From the NCBI RefSeq assembly GCF_014646995.1, contig NZ_BMOI01000001.1, forward strand, positions 1 to 64,000: a DNA stretch of 64,000 bases, given 5' to 3'. Origin of the DNA: Curtobacterium luteum (GTDB lineage: Bacteria > Actinomycetota > Actinomycetes > Actinomycetales > Microbacteriaceae). The position numbers and the translations under genes were made by a program. Position 1 is the stretch's first letter. Every line of letters starts with the position of its first letter. Positions 20,140 through 28,417 of the stretch are shown one piece after another. Under the pieces are notes generated by a model. It saw only the letters and a program-made list of their open reading frames with translations, did not search any database and was not told the origin of the DNA.

Positions 20140-21441
20140 ATGACCGACCGTCCCACGATGACCGGCGTGCTCACCCTGCAGCCCGCGATGCCCGCCGCGG
20201 AGCCGCCGACCTGGCCCGGAGCTGCCTGGGTCGGTGCCGTCGACCGGCACCGGGCACTCGCAGCCGACGCGGTCGTGCTCGCCGACGCCGAGGGCTTCCG
20301 TCGCGCGCGGCTCCTCGTCCGCGACGGCCGCGAACTCGCGGGGTCCGTCGACGTCGCGATCGGACCGGGCGGCGCCCTGGACCCGGCCGAGACGGCACGC
20401 GCGTTGCGCGCACTCCGCGCCACGGGCCTCCCGGCCGGGCCGACGGGCGCGCCCGTCGGCCGCATCACCGTCGTCGTCGCCACCCGCGACCGACCCGAGG
20501 ACGTCCGACGCTGCGTCGCGTCTGTCCTGGCGTCGGAGTGGGACGACCTCGAAGTGATCGTCGTCGACAACGCGCCGAGCACGTCCGCCACCCGCGACGT
20601 GGTCGCGTCGTTCGCGGACGCACGCCTGCAGTACGTCCTGGAGGCCCGTGCCGGGGTCTCGCGCGCACGCAACGCCGGTCTCGCGGCGGCCACCGGCGAC
20701 GTCGTCGCCTTCGTCGACGACGACGTGGTCGTCGACGCGTGGTGGGCAGCGGCGCTCGCCGCCGCGTACGCCCGCGACGCGGACGTCGTGTGCGTGACCG
20801 GGCTCGTGCCGAGCGGGGAGCTCCGCACCCCGACGCAGCGGTACTTCGACGAACGGGTCACCTGGGCGCGCAACACCGACCGCCGGGTGTACCGGACCGC
20901 GGAGCCGCCGGCGGACCTGCCGCTGTTCCCGTTCTCGGTCGGGGCGTTCGGGACCGGCGCGAACATGTCGCTCCGGCGCGAGGCGGCGCTCGAGCTCGGC
21001 GGGTTCGACGTCGCCCTCGGCCCCGGCACCCCGGCGCGTGCGGGCGAGGACCCGGACCTCTTCACGCGGGTGCTGTTCTCCGGCGGGGCGCTCGCCGTGG
21101 AGCCCTCCGCGATCGTCTGGCACAAGCACCGCGCCGACCGCGAGGCCCTGCGATCGCAGGCACTCGGGTACGGGACGGGCCTCGGGGCCTGGGTCGCGAA
21201 GCTGATGAGCCGGCCCGGGACCGCCCTCGCCGTGCTCCGGCGGGCGATCGGGGCGCTCCGGCAGCTCGGCGCGCTCGGGCAGGGCAGCGGCGACCAGGTC
21301 TCGGCAGCGGTGGACGCGGTCGGCGGGTGGCCGGTGGACGACGAGTTCCGTGCGGCGACGGCGGGGCTCAAGCGGGCGGAGCTCGTCGCGGCGCTCGGCG
21401 GGCCGTGGCGGTACGTGCGCGGGCGGCTCGCGGCGCGGTAG
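20140..21441 (+). CDS. Family 2 glycosyltransferase
   Basis: A 433-residue GT-A enzyme. An N-terminal segment (WVGAVDR, EGFRRARLLVRDGR) precedes the catalytic fold ITVVVATRDRPEDVRRC, VIVVDNAPS, ARNAGLAAATGDVVAFVDDD and the acceptor-side motif GGFDVALGPGT with EDPDLFTRVLF. It is the close paralogue of the N-terminal half of the fusion at 8363-11953 and keeps the acidic triad that the fusion has lost. Predicted leaderless from ATG 20140; a second ATG six codons later is possible. It is monocistronic and followed by repeats. Confidence 0.85.
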   Translation: MTDRPTMTGVLTLQPAMPAAEPPTWPGAAWVGAVDRHRALAADAVVLADAEGFRRARLLVRDGRELAGSVDVAIGPGGALDPAETARALRALRATGLPAGPTGAPVGRITVVVATRDRPEDVRRCVASVLASEWDDLEVIVVDNAPSTSATRDVVASFADARLQYVLEARAGVSRARNAGLAAATGDVVAFVDDDVVVDAWWAAALAAAYARDADVVCVTGLVPSGELRTPTQRYFDERVTWARNTDRRVYRTAEPPADLPLFPFSVGAFGTGANMSLRREAALELGGFDVALGPGTPARAGEDPDLFTRVLFSGGALAVEPSAIVWHKHRADREALRSQALGYGTGLGAWVAKLMSRPGTALAVLRRAIGALRQLGALGQGSGDQVSAAVDAVGGWPVDDEFRAATAGLKRAELVAALGGPWRYVRGRLAAR

Positions 21442-21751
21442 GGCGCGGCGCCGGCGCGGGCTGGTCCGCGTGCGGGCTGGTTCCCGGGCGCGGGCTGGTC
21501 CGGGCGCGGGCGCGGGCGCGGAGCGTTGCCGGCGCGGGGGAGCGACGTGGCCGTTGTCGTGCGACGACGGCGGTGTCGTTCGTTGCGGGCGCGGGTCGTC
21601 GCGGGCGCTGGGGAGCGACGTGGTCGTTGTCGTGCGACGACGGCTCCGTCGGACGACCGCGACGCGCGCGCACCGGCCCGGCGGACGGACGGACGCGTAC
21701 GACAGCGGCACCGAGCCCGGCGAACGGACGCGGGCCCGGCGGCGCAGCGCC
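21442..21751. repeat. Repeat-rich spacer between convergent GT2 genes
   Basis: No gene is seen. The left half is built of GCGCGGGCTGGTCC-like units. Two 34-base direct copies (21537-21570 and 21610-21643, one mismatch) share the core GTTGTCGTGCGACGACGG, which can fold on itself. This may act as a bidirectional terminator and is a likely recombination-prone spacer. Confidence 0.7.
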
Positions 21752-23083
21752 TCAGGGACGGAAGCGCCCCTCCTCCACGTCACGCCAGAACCGCCGGCTC
21801 CGGAAGTACGCCGCCGGACCCGCCGGGAACCCGCGGAACTCGTGGTAGGCCAGGGACCGGGGGATGCGCGTGGTCGACGCCTCCGTGACGGTCTCCGGCG
21901 CCGCGTCCCGCTTGCCCGCCAGACGCGTGACGAGCTGCTTCAACTTGACCTTCGCCGCGATCGGCATGAGCCGGGTCAGCGCAGCGAGGTGCCGGCGGTC
22001 CTTCGCGATGAGCGCGCACATGAGCGCGGTGAACCCGACGCCGTTCGAGTGCAGCTGGTGGTGCAGCCCCTCGAGGTCCTGCCGGTGCGTGTGGTGCACG
22101 ACGGCCTTCGGCTCGAAGCCGATCCGGCCGCCGCCCCACAGGATGTCGATGAAGATCGCGAGGTCCTCGCCGCCGCGCGCGGGGACACCGGCGCCGAGCA
22201 CGGGGTCGAACCCGCCGGCCGCGCGGAACGCCGACGCACGCACGGCCCAGTTCGCACCGGCACCGTACCCGCCGATGCCGTAGACGGCGAAGTGCTTCCG
22301 CACGGTGCCGTCAGGGGCGATCGCGGAGACCCGGGCATGGCGCATCGCACCGGGCGCGTCCTCGGGGACGATCGTCACCGGCTCGAAGGTGCGCTCGCCG
22401 CTGAAGCCGCCGTAGTAGGCCTCGTACCAGATCTGCGCCGGGGTCGAGAGCTCCTCGGGCAGGATGAGCCCGGTCACCGCGGAGAGGGAGGGCTCGCGGA
22501 CGAAGCGTGATCCGATCATCCGGAGCCACTGCGGGCTGATCCGGACGTCGTCGTCGGTGAACGCGATGACCTCGCCCTTCGCGGCGGCGACCCCGGCGTT
22601 CCGGCCGGCCGAGCAACCCGGTCGGCGCTCGACCACGAGGCGGACGTTGTGGCCCTCGAGGATGCCGGGCAGCAGGTCGTGCTCCGGCACCTTCACGCGG
22701 TTGTCGACGATGATCACCTCGTACCGGGGGTAGTCGAGCTGCTCCAGGACGCCGAGGAGCGTCGTGATGGTCTCGATCCGGGCGACGATCGTCGACACGA
22801 CGACCGAGATGAGCGGGAGGTCCTCGTCCCGGACGACGTCGCCGGCGTCTGGGGCCGGTGCGTCCGCGGTCTGCGCGACGAGCGGCTCGACGGCGCGCCG
22901 GGCATCGGCCGGGTCGTCGGTGAGCAGCACGTCGAGCGTCGTCACCGGGAAGCCGCCCCGGTAGCCGACCACGAGCGCGGAGGAGCCGGTCTCGTCGGCG
23001 ACGAGCTCGGGCAGCGGCGCGTCGAGGTCGAGGCTGACGACACGACGGGGGCCGGGCACGGAGACGGAGGGGATCAGGACCAT
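21752..23083 (-). CDS. Family 2 glycosyltransferase
   Basis: A 443-residue GT-A protein. Residues 1-95 hold the head also seen in its paralogues (SSALVVGYRGGFPV). The catalytic part follows: ISVVVSTIVARIETI, VIIVDNRVKVP, GRNAGVAAAKGEVIAFTDDD and GGFDPVLGAGVPARGGEDL. It differs from the other two in a longer acceptor region and a C-terminal tail rich in aromatics (FRGFPAGPAAYFRSRRFW). The start shares an exact 19-base leader with the branching transferase, so it is probably leaderless and co-regulated. Confidence 0.85.
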   Translation of the reverse strand: MVLIPSVSVPGPRRVVSLDLDAPLPELVADETGSSALVVGYRGGFPVTTLDVLLTDDPADARRAVEPLVAQTADAPAPDAGDVVRDEDLPLISVVVSTIVARIETITTLLGVLEQLDYPRYEVIIVDNRVKVPEHDLLPGILEGHNVRLVVERRPGCSAGRNAGVAAAKGEVIAFTDDDVRISPQWLRMIGSRFVREPSLSAVTGLILPEELSTPAQIWYEAYYGGFSGERTFEPVTIVPEDAPGAMRHARVSAIAPDGTVRKHFAVYGIGGYGAGANWAVRASAFRAAGGFDPVLGAGVPARGGEDLAIFIDILWGGGRIGFEPKAVVHHTHRQDLEGLHHQLHSNGVGFTALMCALIAKDRRHLAALTRLMPIAAKVKLKQLVTRLAGKRDAAPETVTEASTTRIPRSLAYHEFRGFPAGPAAYFRSRRFWRDVEEGRFRP

Positions 23084-23090
23084 GTCCGCG

Positions 23091-23119
23091 ACGCTACGGA
23101 GCCTGCGCGCGCCGGACAA
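23091..23119 (-). promoter_or_regulatory. Promoter of the minus-strand GT2 gene
   Basis: Minus-strand TTGTCC (23119-23114), 17 bases, TAGCGT (23096-23091), seven bases, then ATG. Confidence 0.55.
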
Positions 23120-23147
23120 CGGTCGCCGCATCCGACGGCGGGGTTCG

Positions 23148-23161
23148 TGCGGAACCCCGCA
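23148..23161. promoter_or_regulatory. Candidate activator site 6 of the polysaccharide regulon
   Basis: TGCGG-AACC-CCGCA is an exact inverted repeat centred 71.5 bp before the GT2 ATG at 23083. It sits inside a longer stem GCGGGGTTC/GAACCCCGC. Confidence 0.55.
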
Positions 23162-23203
23162 GGGCCGGCACGACGCGTTCGACGCCGATCCCAGGCGGCA
23201 CGG

Positions 23204-23223
23204 GAAAGTGAGCGCACACTTTC
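23204..23223. promoter_or_regulatory. Inverted repeat, possible second operator
   Basis: GAAAGTG-agcgca-CACTTTC is a perfect seven-base inverted repeat, AT-rich for this genome. It lies 58 bp upstream of the LacI-type operator. Confidence 0.4.
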
Positions 23224-23280
23224 GGCAAGTTCGCAGAAACCGTCCGTCGGAAGGTCATCACGACCAGGTCACGGAACCGA

Positions 23281-23318
23281 TGCAACCGGTTGCGGTGGGG
23301 TCGTTCCGGGCGTAACTT
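23281..23318 (+). promoter_or_regulatory. Importer promoter with LacI-family operator
   Basis: The near-palindrome TGCAACCGGTTGCG (23281-23294) has the central CG and TGnAA/TTnC half-sites of LacI-family operators. It overlaps the -35 TTGCGG (23290-23295), which is 17 bases from -10 TAACTT (23313-23318). The regulator is probably the LacI gene at the end of this operon. Confidence 0.7.
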
Positions 23319-23408
23319 CATCCGTCAGCGGGCAGTGCCGCCTGCTCCAGGCATCGTCGTGAGCACCCGATCGACGCGGCCTGGTGATCTCGATGAGGAG
23401 ACATCCCT

Positions 23409-24695
23409 GTGAAGACAACACGCGCCAAGGTGCGGTTCGCCTCGGTCGCCGGCATCGCCGCGATCGGGCTCGTGCTCACCGGCTGCTCGAGCGGCGGATC
23501 CGCGAACTCGGGCGACGCCCAGAACGGGCAGGACAGCCGCGGCCCGATCACGTACGTGCAGGGCAAGGACAACTCGAACGTCGTCCGGCCGCTGATCGCG
23601 AAGTGGAACAAGGCCCACCCGGACGAGAAGGTCACCTTCAAGGAGCAGTCCGACCAGGCCGACCAGCAGCACGACGACCTCGTCCAGCACTTCCAGGCGA
23701 AGGACGAGAACTACGACGTGGTCGACGTCGACGTCGTCTGGACCGCCGAGTTCGCCGCGAAGGGCTGGCTGACGCCGCTCACCGGCAAGATGAAGATCGA
23801 CACGTCCAAGCTGCTGCCCGCCACGGTGAAGACCGCGACCTACAACGACACGCTCTACGCCGCGCCGCAGACCTCGGACGGCGCGCTGCTCTACTACCGC
23901 AAGGACCTCGTCAAGACGCCCCCGACGACGTGGGACGAGATGATGCAGGACTGCTCGATCGCCAAGAAGGCCGGCATCGGTTGCTACGCCGGGCAGTTCG
24001 CGAAGTACGAGGGCCTGACGGTGAACGCCTCCGAAGCGATCAACGGTTCCGGCGGTTCCGTGCTGAACAGCAGCGGTGCGGCGGACGTCGACACCTCGGA
24101 CGCCAAGGCGGGCCTGCAGAACCTCGTGGACGCGTTCAAGGACGGGAACATCCCGGCCGAGGCGATCACCTACCAGGAGGAGCAGGGCCGCACCGCGTTC
24201 GAGAACGGCAAGCTGCTGTTCCTGCGCAACTGGCCGTACGTCTACAACCTCGCGAAGACCGACGGCTCGAGCAAGGTGAAGGACACCTTCGGCATCGCGC
24301 CGATCCCCGGCAAGGACGGCACCGGCGCCTCGACGCTCGGAGGCCACAACGCCGCGATCAGCGTCTACTCGAAGCACAAGGCGACCGCGCACGACTTCCT
24401 GGAGTTCCTCGAGTCGAACGAGACCCAGAAGTTCTTCGCGACGCAGGGCTCGCTCGCCCCGGTCGTCGGTGACCTCTACACCGACTCCGAGCTCACGAGC
24501 AAGCTGCCGTACCTGCCCACCCTGCTCAAGTCGATCGAGTCGGCCGAGCCGCGTCCCGTGACGCCGTTCTACCCGGCCGTCACGAAGGCGATCCAGGACA
24601 ACACCTACGCCGCGCTCAAGGGCTCGAAGAGCGTCGACGAGGCGTTGAAGGACATGCAGGCGGCCCTCAAGACGGCCACCAGCAACGGCAACTGA
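23409..24695 (+). CDS. Sugar ABC transporter substrate-binding lipoprotein (trehalose/maltose type)
   Basis: A 428-residue family 1 solute-binding protein anchored outside the membrane by a lipid at the cysteine of LTGC (residue about 25). The mature part begins with a Ser/Gly spacer, then ITYVQGKDNSNVVRPLIAKW and DVVDVDVVWTAEFAAKGWL, a pattern shared with LpqY/ThuE-type trehalose-binding proteins (recognised from memory). GTG 23409 follows GAGGAG. It is first in the importer operon, under a LacI-type operator, with a stable hairpin behind it that should raise its mRNA level over the permeases. Confidence 0.85.
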   Translation: MKTTRAKVRFASVAGIAAIGLVLTGCSSGGSANSGDAQNGQDSRGPITYVQGKDNSNVVRPLIAKWNKAHPDEKVTFKEQSDQADQQHDDLVQHFQAKDENYDVVDVDVVWTAEFAAKGWLTPLTGKMKIDTSKLLPATVKTATYNDTLYAAPQTSDGALLYYRKDLVKTPPTTWDEMMQDCSIAKKAGIGCYAGQFAKYEGLTVNASEAINGSGGSVLNSSGAADVDTSDAKAGLQNLVDAFKDGNIPAEAITYQEEQGRTAFENGKLLFLRNWPYVYNLAKTDGSSKVKDTFGIAPIPGKDGTGASTLGGHNAAISVYSKHKATAHDFLEFLESNETQKFFATQGSLAPVVGDLYTDSELTSKLPYLPTLLKSIESAEPRPVTPFYPAVTKAIQDNTYAALKGSKSVDEALKDMQAALKTATSNGN

Positions 24696-24724
24696 CGCCG
24701 ATCAGCGGCTGACGCCGCATCGGA

Positions 24725-24760
24725 CGGGAGGCACGGTGCCAGCGTGCACCGTGCCTCCCG
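24725..24760 (+). terminator. Intercistronic hairpin between binding protein and permease
   Basis: Arms beginning CGGGAGGCACGGTGC (24725-24739 and 24746-24760) form a strong stem without a T run. It belongs to the GGACGGGAGGC hairpin family and is likely an attenuator or mRNA-protecting element inside the operon. Confidence 0.7.
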
Positions 24761-24807
24761 CCCGCCCCCACTCGCGTCCCGACACACCCCGGCAAGGAGG
24801 CCGTCAC

Positions 24808-25830
24808 GTGTCAGCAGCAACCGAGATCCCCGCCGCCATCCCCAACCCCACCGGGATGGAGCCGCCGAAGCGGCGGAAGGGCGGCCTGAACGCCGAGCAC
24901 GGCCGCTGGGCGGTCTACCTCATCGGCCCGACGATCGTGCTCCTCGCCGTCGTCATCGGCTACCCGGTGGTCAGCGCCGTCGTCCAGTCGTTCCAGCTCG
25001 ACCAGGGCCTGGACAAGGCGACCGGGCTGTTCGTGCAGGGCGGCTTCGCCGGCGTCACGAACTACGTGCACTGGCTCGCCCAGCAGTGCGGCAACACCAC
25101 CTGCCCGCCCGGCAGCATCGGCTCCCAGTTCTGGGTGTCCATGGGCAACACCTTCTTCTTCACCGTCGTGACGGTCGCGCTCGAGACCGTCATCGGCGTG
25201 TGGATGGCGATCATCATGAACCGCGACTTCAAGGGCCGCGCGTTCGTCCGTGCCGCGATCCTCGTGCCGTGGGCCATCCCGACCGCCGTCACCGCGAAGC
25301 TCTGGTACTTCATCTTCGACGCGAACGGCGTCCTCAACCACGTCCTCGGGCAGCAGATCCTCTGGACGAGCGGCGAGTGGGCCTCCCGCTGGGCGATCAT
25401 CATCGCCGACACGTGGAAGACCACGCCGTTCATGGCGCTCCTCATCCTGGCCGGGCTCCAACTGATCCCGGAGGAGGTCTACGAGGCCGGCAAGATGGAC
25501 GGCGCGTCGACGATCCAGCGGTTCTGGAACATCACGCTGCCGCTCGTCAAGCCCGCGCTGATGGTCGCGATCCTGTTCCGCGTGCTCGACGCCCTGCGCA
25601 TGTACGACCTGCCGGCGATCCTCACCGGCGGTGGCGGCGGCTCGGGCAACGCCACGACCACCCTGTCGATCCTCGTGGTCGACCAGGTCCGGCAGGGCTT
25701 CAACTCCGCCTCCGCACTGTCCACGATCACGTTCCTCGTGATCTTCATCGTCGCGTTCATCTTCGTGCGGTTCCTCGGCGCCAACGTCGTGCAGACCCAG
25801 GCCGCCCAGCAGAAGGGGGAGCTCAAGTGA
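24808..25830 (+). CDS. Sugar ABC transporter permease (MalF/ThuF type)
   Basis: A 340-residue integral membrane protein with a polar head, six predicted helices and the ABC-coupling EAA loop EEVYEAGKMDGASTIQRFW. It forms the transmembrane channel with the next gene's product. GTG 24808 is preceded by AAGGAGG at good spacing, which decides the start over the longer frame to 24736. It overlaps the second permease by four bases. Confidence 0.9.
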   Translation: MSAATEIPAAIPNPTGMEPPKRRKGGLNAEHGRWAVYLIGPTIVLLAVVIGYPVVSAVVQSFQLDQGLDKATGLFVQGGFAGVTNYVHWLAQQCGNTTCPPGSIGSQFWVSMGNTFFFTVVTVALETVIGVWMAIIMNRDFKGRAFVRAAILVPWAIPTAVTAKLWYFIFDANGVLNHVLGQQILWTSGEWASRWAIIIADTWKTTPFMALLILAGLQLIPEEVYEAGKMDGASTIQRFWNITLPLVKPALMVAILFRVLDALRMYDLPAILTGGGGGSGNATTTLSILVVDQVRQGFNSASALSTITFLVIFIVAFIFVRFLGANVVQTQAAQQKGELK

Positions 25831-26738
25831 CCCTCGCAGCCGACCGTCCCCGCTCACTCGCCGGCAGTCGCGAGCGCACCACCGACACCACGCAGGTGCG
25901 CGTCAAGCGCCACCTCGGTCAGAAGTGGCGCACGGGCATCCAGGCCGTCGTGATCGCCGTCTGGTGCCTGCTGCCCTTCTACTGGATGATCGTGACGAGC
26001 TTCCGCGACGTCGGGTTCACCTTTGACCCGACCCCGTGGTTCACGCACTTCACGTTCGCCAACTACACGACGGCGTTCTCGACCGCACTCGGCAACCACC
26101 TCGGCCGCGCGCTCCTGAACAGCCTGTTCATCGGCGTCACGGTGACGATCATCGCGCTGCTCGTGGGCACGAGTGCCGCGTACGCCCTGGCCCGGCTGGA
26201 GTTCAAGGGCAAGTCGCTCATCGCCGGAGCGATCCTCGCCGCGTCGATGTTCCCCGGCGTCGCGCTCATCTCGCCGCTGTTCCAGCTGTTCACGGACATC
26301 GGCTGGATGGGGTCGTACCAGGCGCTCATCCTCCCGAGCATCTCGTTCGTGCTGCCGCTCACCGTCTACACGCTCGCGAGCTTCTTCCGCGAGATGCCGT
26401 GGGACCTCGAGGAGGCGGCCCGCATCGACGGGTGCACCCGCATCCAGGCGTTCCGGCGGATCATCCTGCCGCTGGCCGCGCCCGCCGTGTTCACGACCGC
26501 GATCCTGGCGTTCATCTCGTCCTGGAACGAGTACCTCATCTCGTCCCAGCTGTCATCGGACGCCACCCAGCCGGTCACGGTCGCGATCGCGTCGTTCGCC
26601 GGGTCGCAGCCACACCAGGAGCCGTACACGGCGGTCATGGCAGCGGGCACGATCGTCACGATCCCGCTCGTGATCCTCGTGCTGGTGTTCCAGCGGCGCA
26701 TCGTGGCCGGCCTCACCGCCGGCGGTGTGAAGGGCTGA
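25827..26738 (+). CDS. Sugar ABC transporter permease (MalG/ThuG type)
   Basis: A 303-residue membrane protein with a first helix at VVIAVWCLLPFYWMIVTSF and the EAA loop EEAARIDGCTRIQAFRRI. Partner of the preceding permease. GTG start within GTGA. No ATPase gene follows, so energy must come from a shared MsiK-like ATPase encoded elsewhere. Confidence 0.9.
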   Translation: MTLAADRPRSLAGSRERTTDTTQVRVKRHLGQKWRTGIQAVVIAVWCLLPFYWMIVTSFRDVGFTFDPTPWFTHFTFANYTTAFSTALGNHLGRALLNSLFIGVTVTIIALLVGTSAAYALARLEFKGKSLIAGAILAASMFPGVALISPLFQLFTDIGWMGSYQALILPSISFVLPLTVYTLASFFREMPWDLEEAARIDGCTRIQAFRRIILPLAAPAVFTTAILAFISSWNEYLISSQLSSDATQPVTVAIASFAGSQPHQEPYTAVMAAGTIVTIPLVILVLVFQRRIVAGLTAGGVKG

Positions 26739-26743
26739 CGACC

Positions 26744-27178
26744 ATGGCACAGCGCGGACCCACCCGTCCCACCGCCCGCATCGAGGAGGCGATCGGCTTC
26801 GTCGGCATGTTCGGCGTGCTGTTCCTCGGCGTGACGATCTTCTGCGAGGTCACCGGGCGCCCGGCGCTCGGCTGGGCGCTGACGCTCTTGGTCGCCGTCG
26901 TCGCCGTCGTCCTCCTCGACCGGTGGCGCGTGTCGGTGCTCCGCCGCGTCCGCGCGGGGACCGGCGAGGTCGACGGGGTCGGGTCCGACCCCGGTGACAC
27001 CCCGCCGGTCCGCTCGGTCCGTGCCTCCGGCGGCCACGCGCACGCCGGGTGGGACGAGGTCGCGGACGGACGCCGCAGTGCGCGCCGCGCTGGGCGCGCG
27101 TCGACCGCCGCGAGCCGTGCCGTGCACGCCCTGACCGCCGCCCACGCGTCGGACGCGCGCCGTCCGACGGACGGGTGA
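26744..27178 (+). CDS. Small two-helix membrane protein of the importer operon
   Basis: A 144-residue protein with two adjacent hydrophobic helices (FVGMFGVLFLGVTIF and WALTLLVAVVAVVLL), then a basic, Arg/Ala-rich cytosolic tail of about 75 residues. No family is recognised. Its place between permease and regulator, with four-to-six-base junctions, suggests an accessory subunit of the transporter, but nothing in the sequence shows this. Confidence 0.7.
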   Translation: MAQRGPTRPTARIEEAIGFVGMFGVLFLGVTIFCEVTGRPALGWALTLLVAVVAVVLLDRWRVSVLRRVRAGTGEVDGVGSDPGDTPPVRSVRASGGHAHAGWDEVADGRRSARRAGRASTAASRAVHALTAAHASDARRPTDG

Positions 27179-27198
27179 CGCGCCTCCAGGCCGGATCC

Positions 27199-28200
27199 AT
27201 GGGCATCCAGGAGATCGCCACCGTCACCGGACTCTCGAAGTCGACCGTCTCCCGAGCGTTGCGCGGCCTGCCGTCCGTCGCCGGCACCACGATCGACCAA
27301 GTGCGACGGGTCGCCGACGAGCTCGGGTACGTCCCGAGCTCGGCGGCGGCCGGCCTCGCCACCGGGCGCCAGCGGGCGGTCGGGGTCGTCGTGCCCGTGA
27401 TCGACCGGTGGTTCTACGTCAAGGCGCTCGGCGGGGTCGACGCCGAGCTCCGACGGGCCGGGCACGACCTCGTGCTCTACAACCTCGGCGGCCCCGGGGG
27501 AGACCGCGACCGGGCCTTCCGACGCTCGATGCTCCGGCACCGGGTGGACGCGCTCGTGCTCCTCTCCCTCGTGCTCGACGAGACCGAGCGCGCGGAGCTC
27601 GAACTCGCCCGGCACCCCATGATCGTGATCGGCGGACCCGCTCCCGGGCTCCGGAACGTGGGGGTCGACGACGCGGTCGTGTCGCACCTCGCGGTCCGGC
27701 ACCTCGTCTCGCTCGGGCACCGTGCCGTCGCCTACATGGGCGGGCAGGACGAGGACGGCATGAACGTCGCCGTGCCGTACCTGCGCCACGACGGGTTCGT
27801 CGACGCGATGGCCTCCTGCGGCGTCGACCCCCGTCCGACGTGGATGGTGGACGGGCGGTTCTCGTTCGCGGGCGGGGTCGAGGCCGGTGCAGCCCTGCTC
27901 GCCGACCCGACGGACCGGCCGACCGCGGTCTTCTGCGCCTCGGACGAGATGGCGCTCGGGCTGCTCCTCGCCGCGAGCCGGGCAGGGCTCCGGGTGCCGG
28001 AGGACCTGTCCGTCATCGGGGTCGACGGGCACGAGTACGGGGCCACGGTCGGCCTCACGACGATCGCGCAGGACCCGGAGGACCAGGGGCGGACGGCCGC
28101 GCGGGCGGTGCTCGCCGAGGTGGAGGGGCTGCCGACGGGGCCGCTGACGCCCGCCGCGGCCGAGCTCGTCGTGCGGGGGACGACGGCGCCGCCGCGGTGA
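27199..28200 (+). CDS. LacI family transcriptional regulator
   Basis: A 333-residue repressor. The N-terminal helix-turn-helix IQEIATVTGLSKSTVSRAL and hinge region are followed by a periplasmic-binding-like sensor domain (VGVVVPVIDRWFYV; VIGVDGHEYGATVG; LTTIAQDPEDQG). It probably represses the sugar importer by binding the TGCAACCGGTTGCG operator at 23281 until a sugar binds. ATG 27199 places the helix-turn-helix at the usual distance; GTG 27175 (GTGA overlap) is an alternative. The start region contains one copy of the CGCGCCTCCAGGCCG word. Confidence 0.9.
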   Translation: MGIQEIATVTGLSKSTVSRALRGLPSVAGTTIDQVRRVADELGYVPSSAAAGLATGRQRAVGVVVPVIDRWFYVKALGGVDAELRRAGHDLVLYNLGGPGGDRDRAFRRSMLRHRVDALVLLSLVLDETERAELELARHPMIVIGGPAPGLRNVGVDDAVVSHLAVRHLVSLGHRAVAYMGGQDEDGMNVAVPYLRHDGFVDAMASCGVDPRPTWMVDGRFSFAGGVEAGAALLADPTDRPTAVFCASDEMALGLLLAASRAGLRVPEDLSVIGVDGHEYGATVGLTTIAQDPEDQGRTAARAVLAEVEGLPTGPLTPAAAELVVRGTTAPPR

Positions 28201-28262
28201 GCGCACGGTGCGGCGGCGGCGTCGTCCCGTTCGCGGCGTGCGGCCCGTCGGCGGCGTGCGGT

Positions 28263-28334
28263 GCGTTCGCACAACCGAAGTCACCACGAACCACCGGCAT
28301 CCGTGGTTCGCCGTGACTTCGGTTGTGCGAACGC
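28263..28334. repeat. 72-base perfect-arm inverted repeat
   Basis: Outer arms 28263-28284 and 28313-28334 are 22-base perfect complements (start GCGTTCGCACAACCGAAG). Inner arms CGAACCAC (28287-28294) and GTGGTTCG (28303-28310) enclose the loop CGGCATCC. It lies between the LacI stop and the hydrolase promoter, is less GC-rich than its surroundings, and is followed by GAACGCG and CCGCG short tandem units. It may terminate the importer operon. Confidence 0.85.
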
Positions 28335-28404
28335 GGAACGCGGAACGCGCCGCGCCGCGCCGCGCCAGCCCCCGTCCCGCCGGCCCGCGGGTCGGGAGCG
28401 CGCG

Positions 28405-28410
28405 TAGGGT
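28405..28410 (+). promoter_or_regulatory. -10 box of the metallo-hydrolase gene
   Basis: TAGGGT, seven bases before ATG 28418, with no ribosome site; leaderless pattern. Confidence 0.5.
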
Positions 28411-28417
28411 CGCCGGC

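Larger units (their letters stand above)
23084..23408. other. Divergent control region between GT2 and the sugar importer
   Basis: No gene is seen. It holds the leaderless GT2 promoter, activator-like site 6 (23148-23161), an inverted repeat GAAAGTG-N6-CACTTTC (23204-23223), a LacI-type operator within the importer promoter (23281-23318) and a leader of about 80 bases. Confidence 0.65.

Noticed and set aside
28263-28334. The long hairpin as the msd of the reverse transcriptase
   Set aside because: It is separated from the RT by a hydrolase gene, two tRNAs and a terminator, and no flanking a1/a2 repeats or priming guanosine context are visible.
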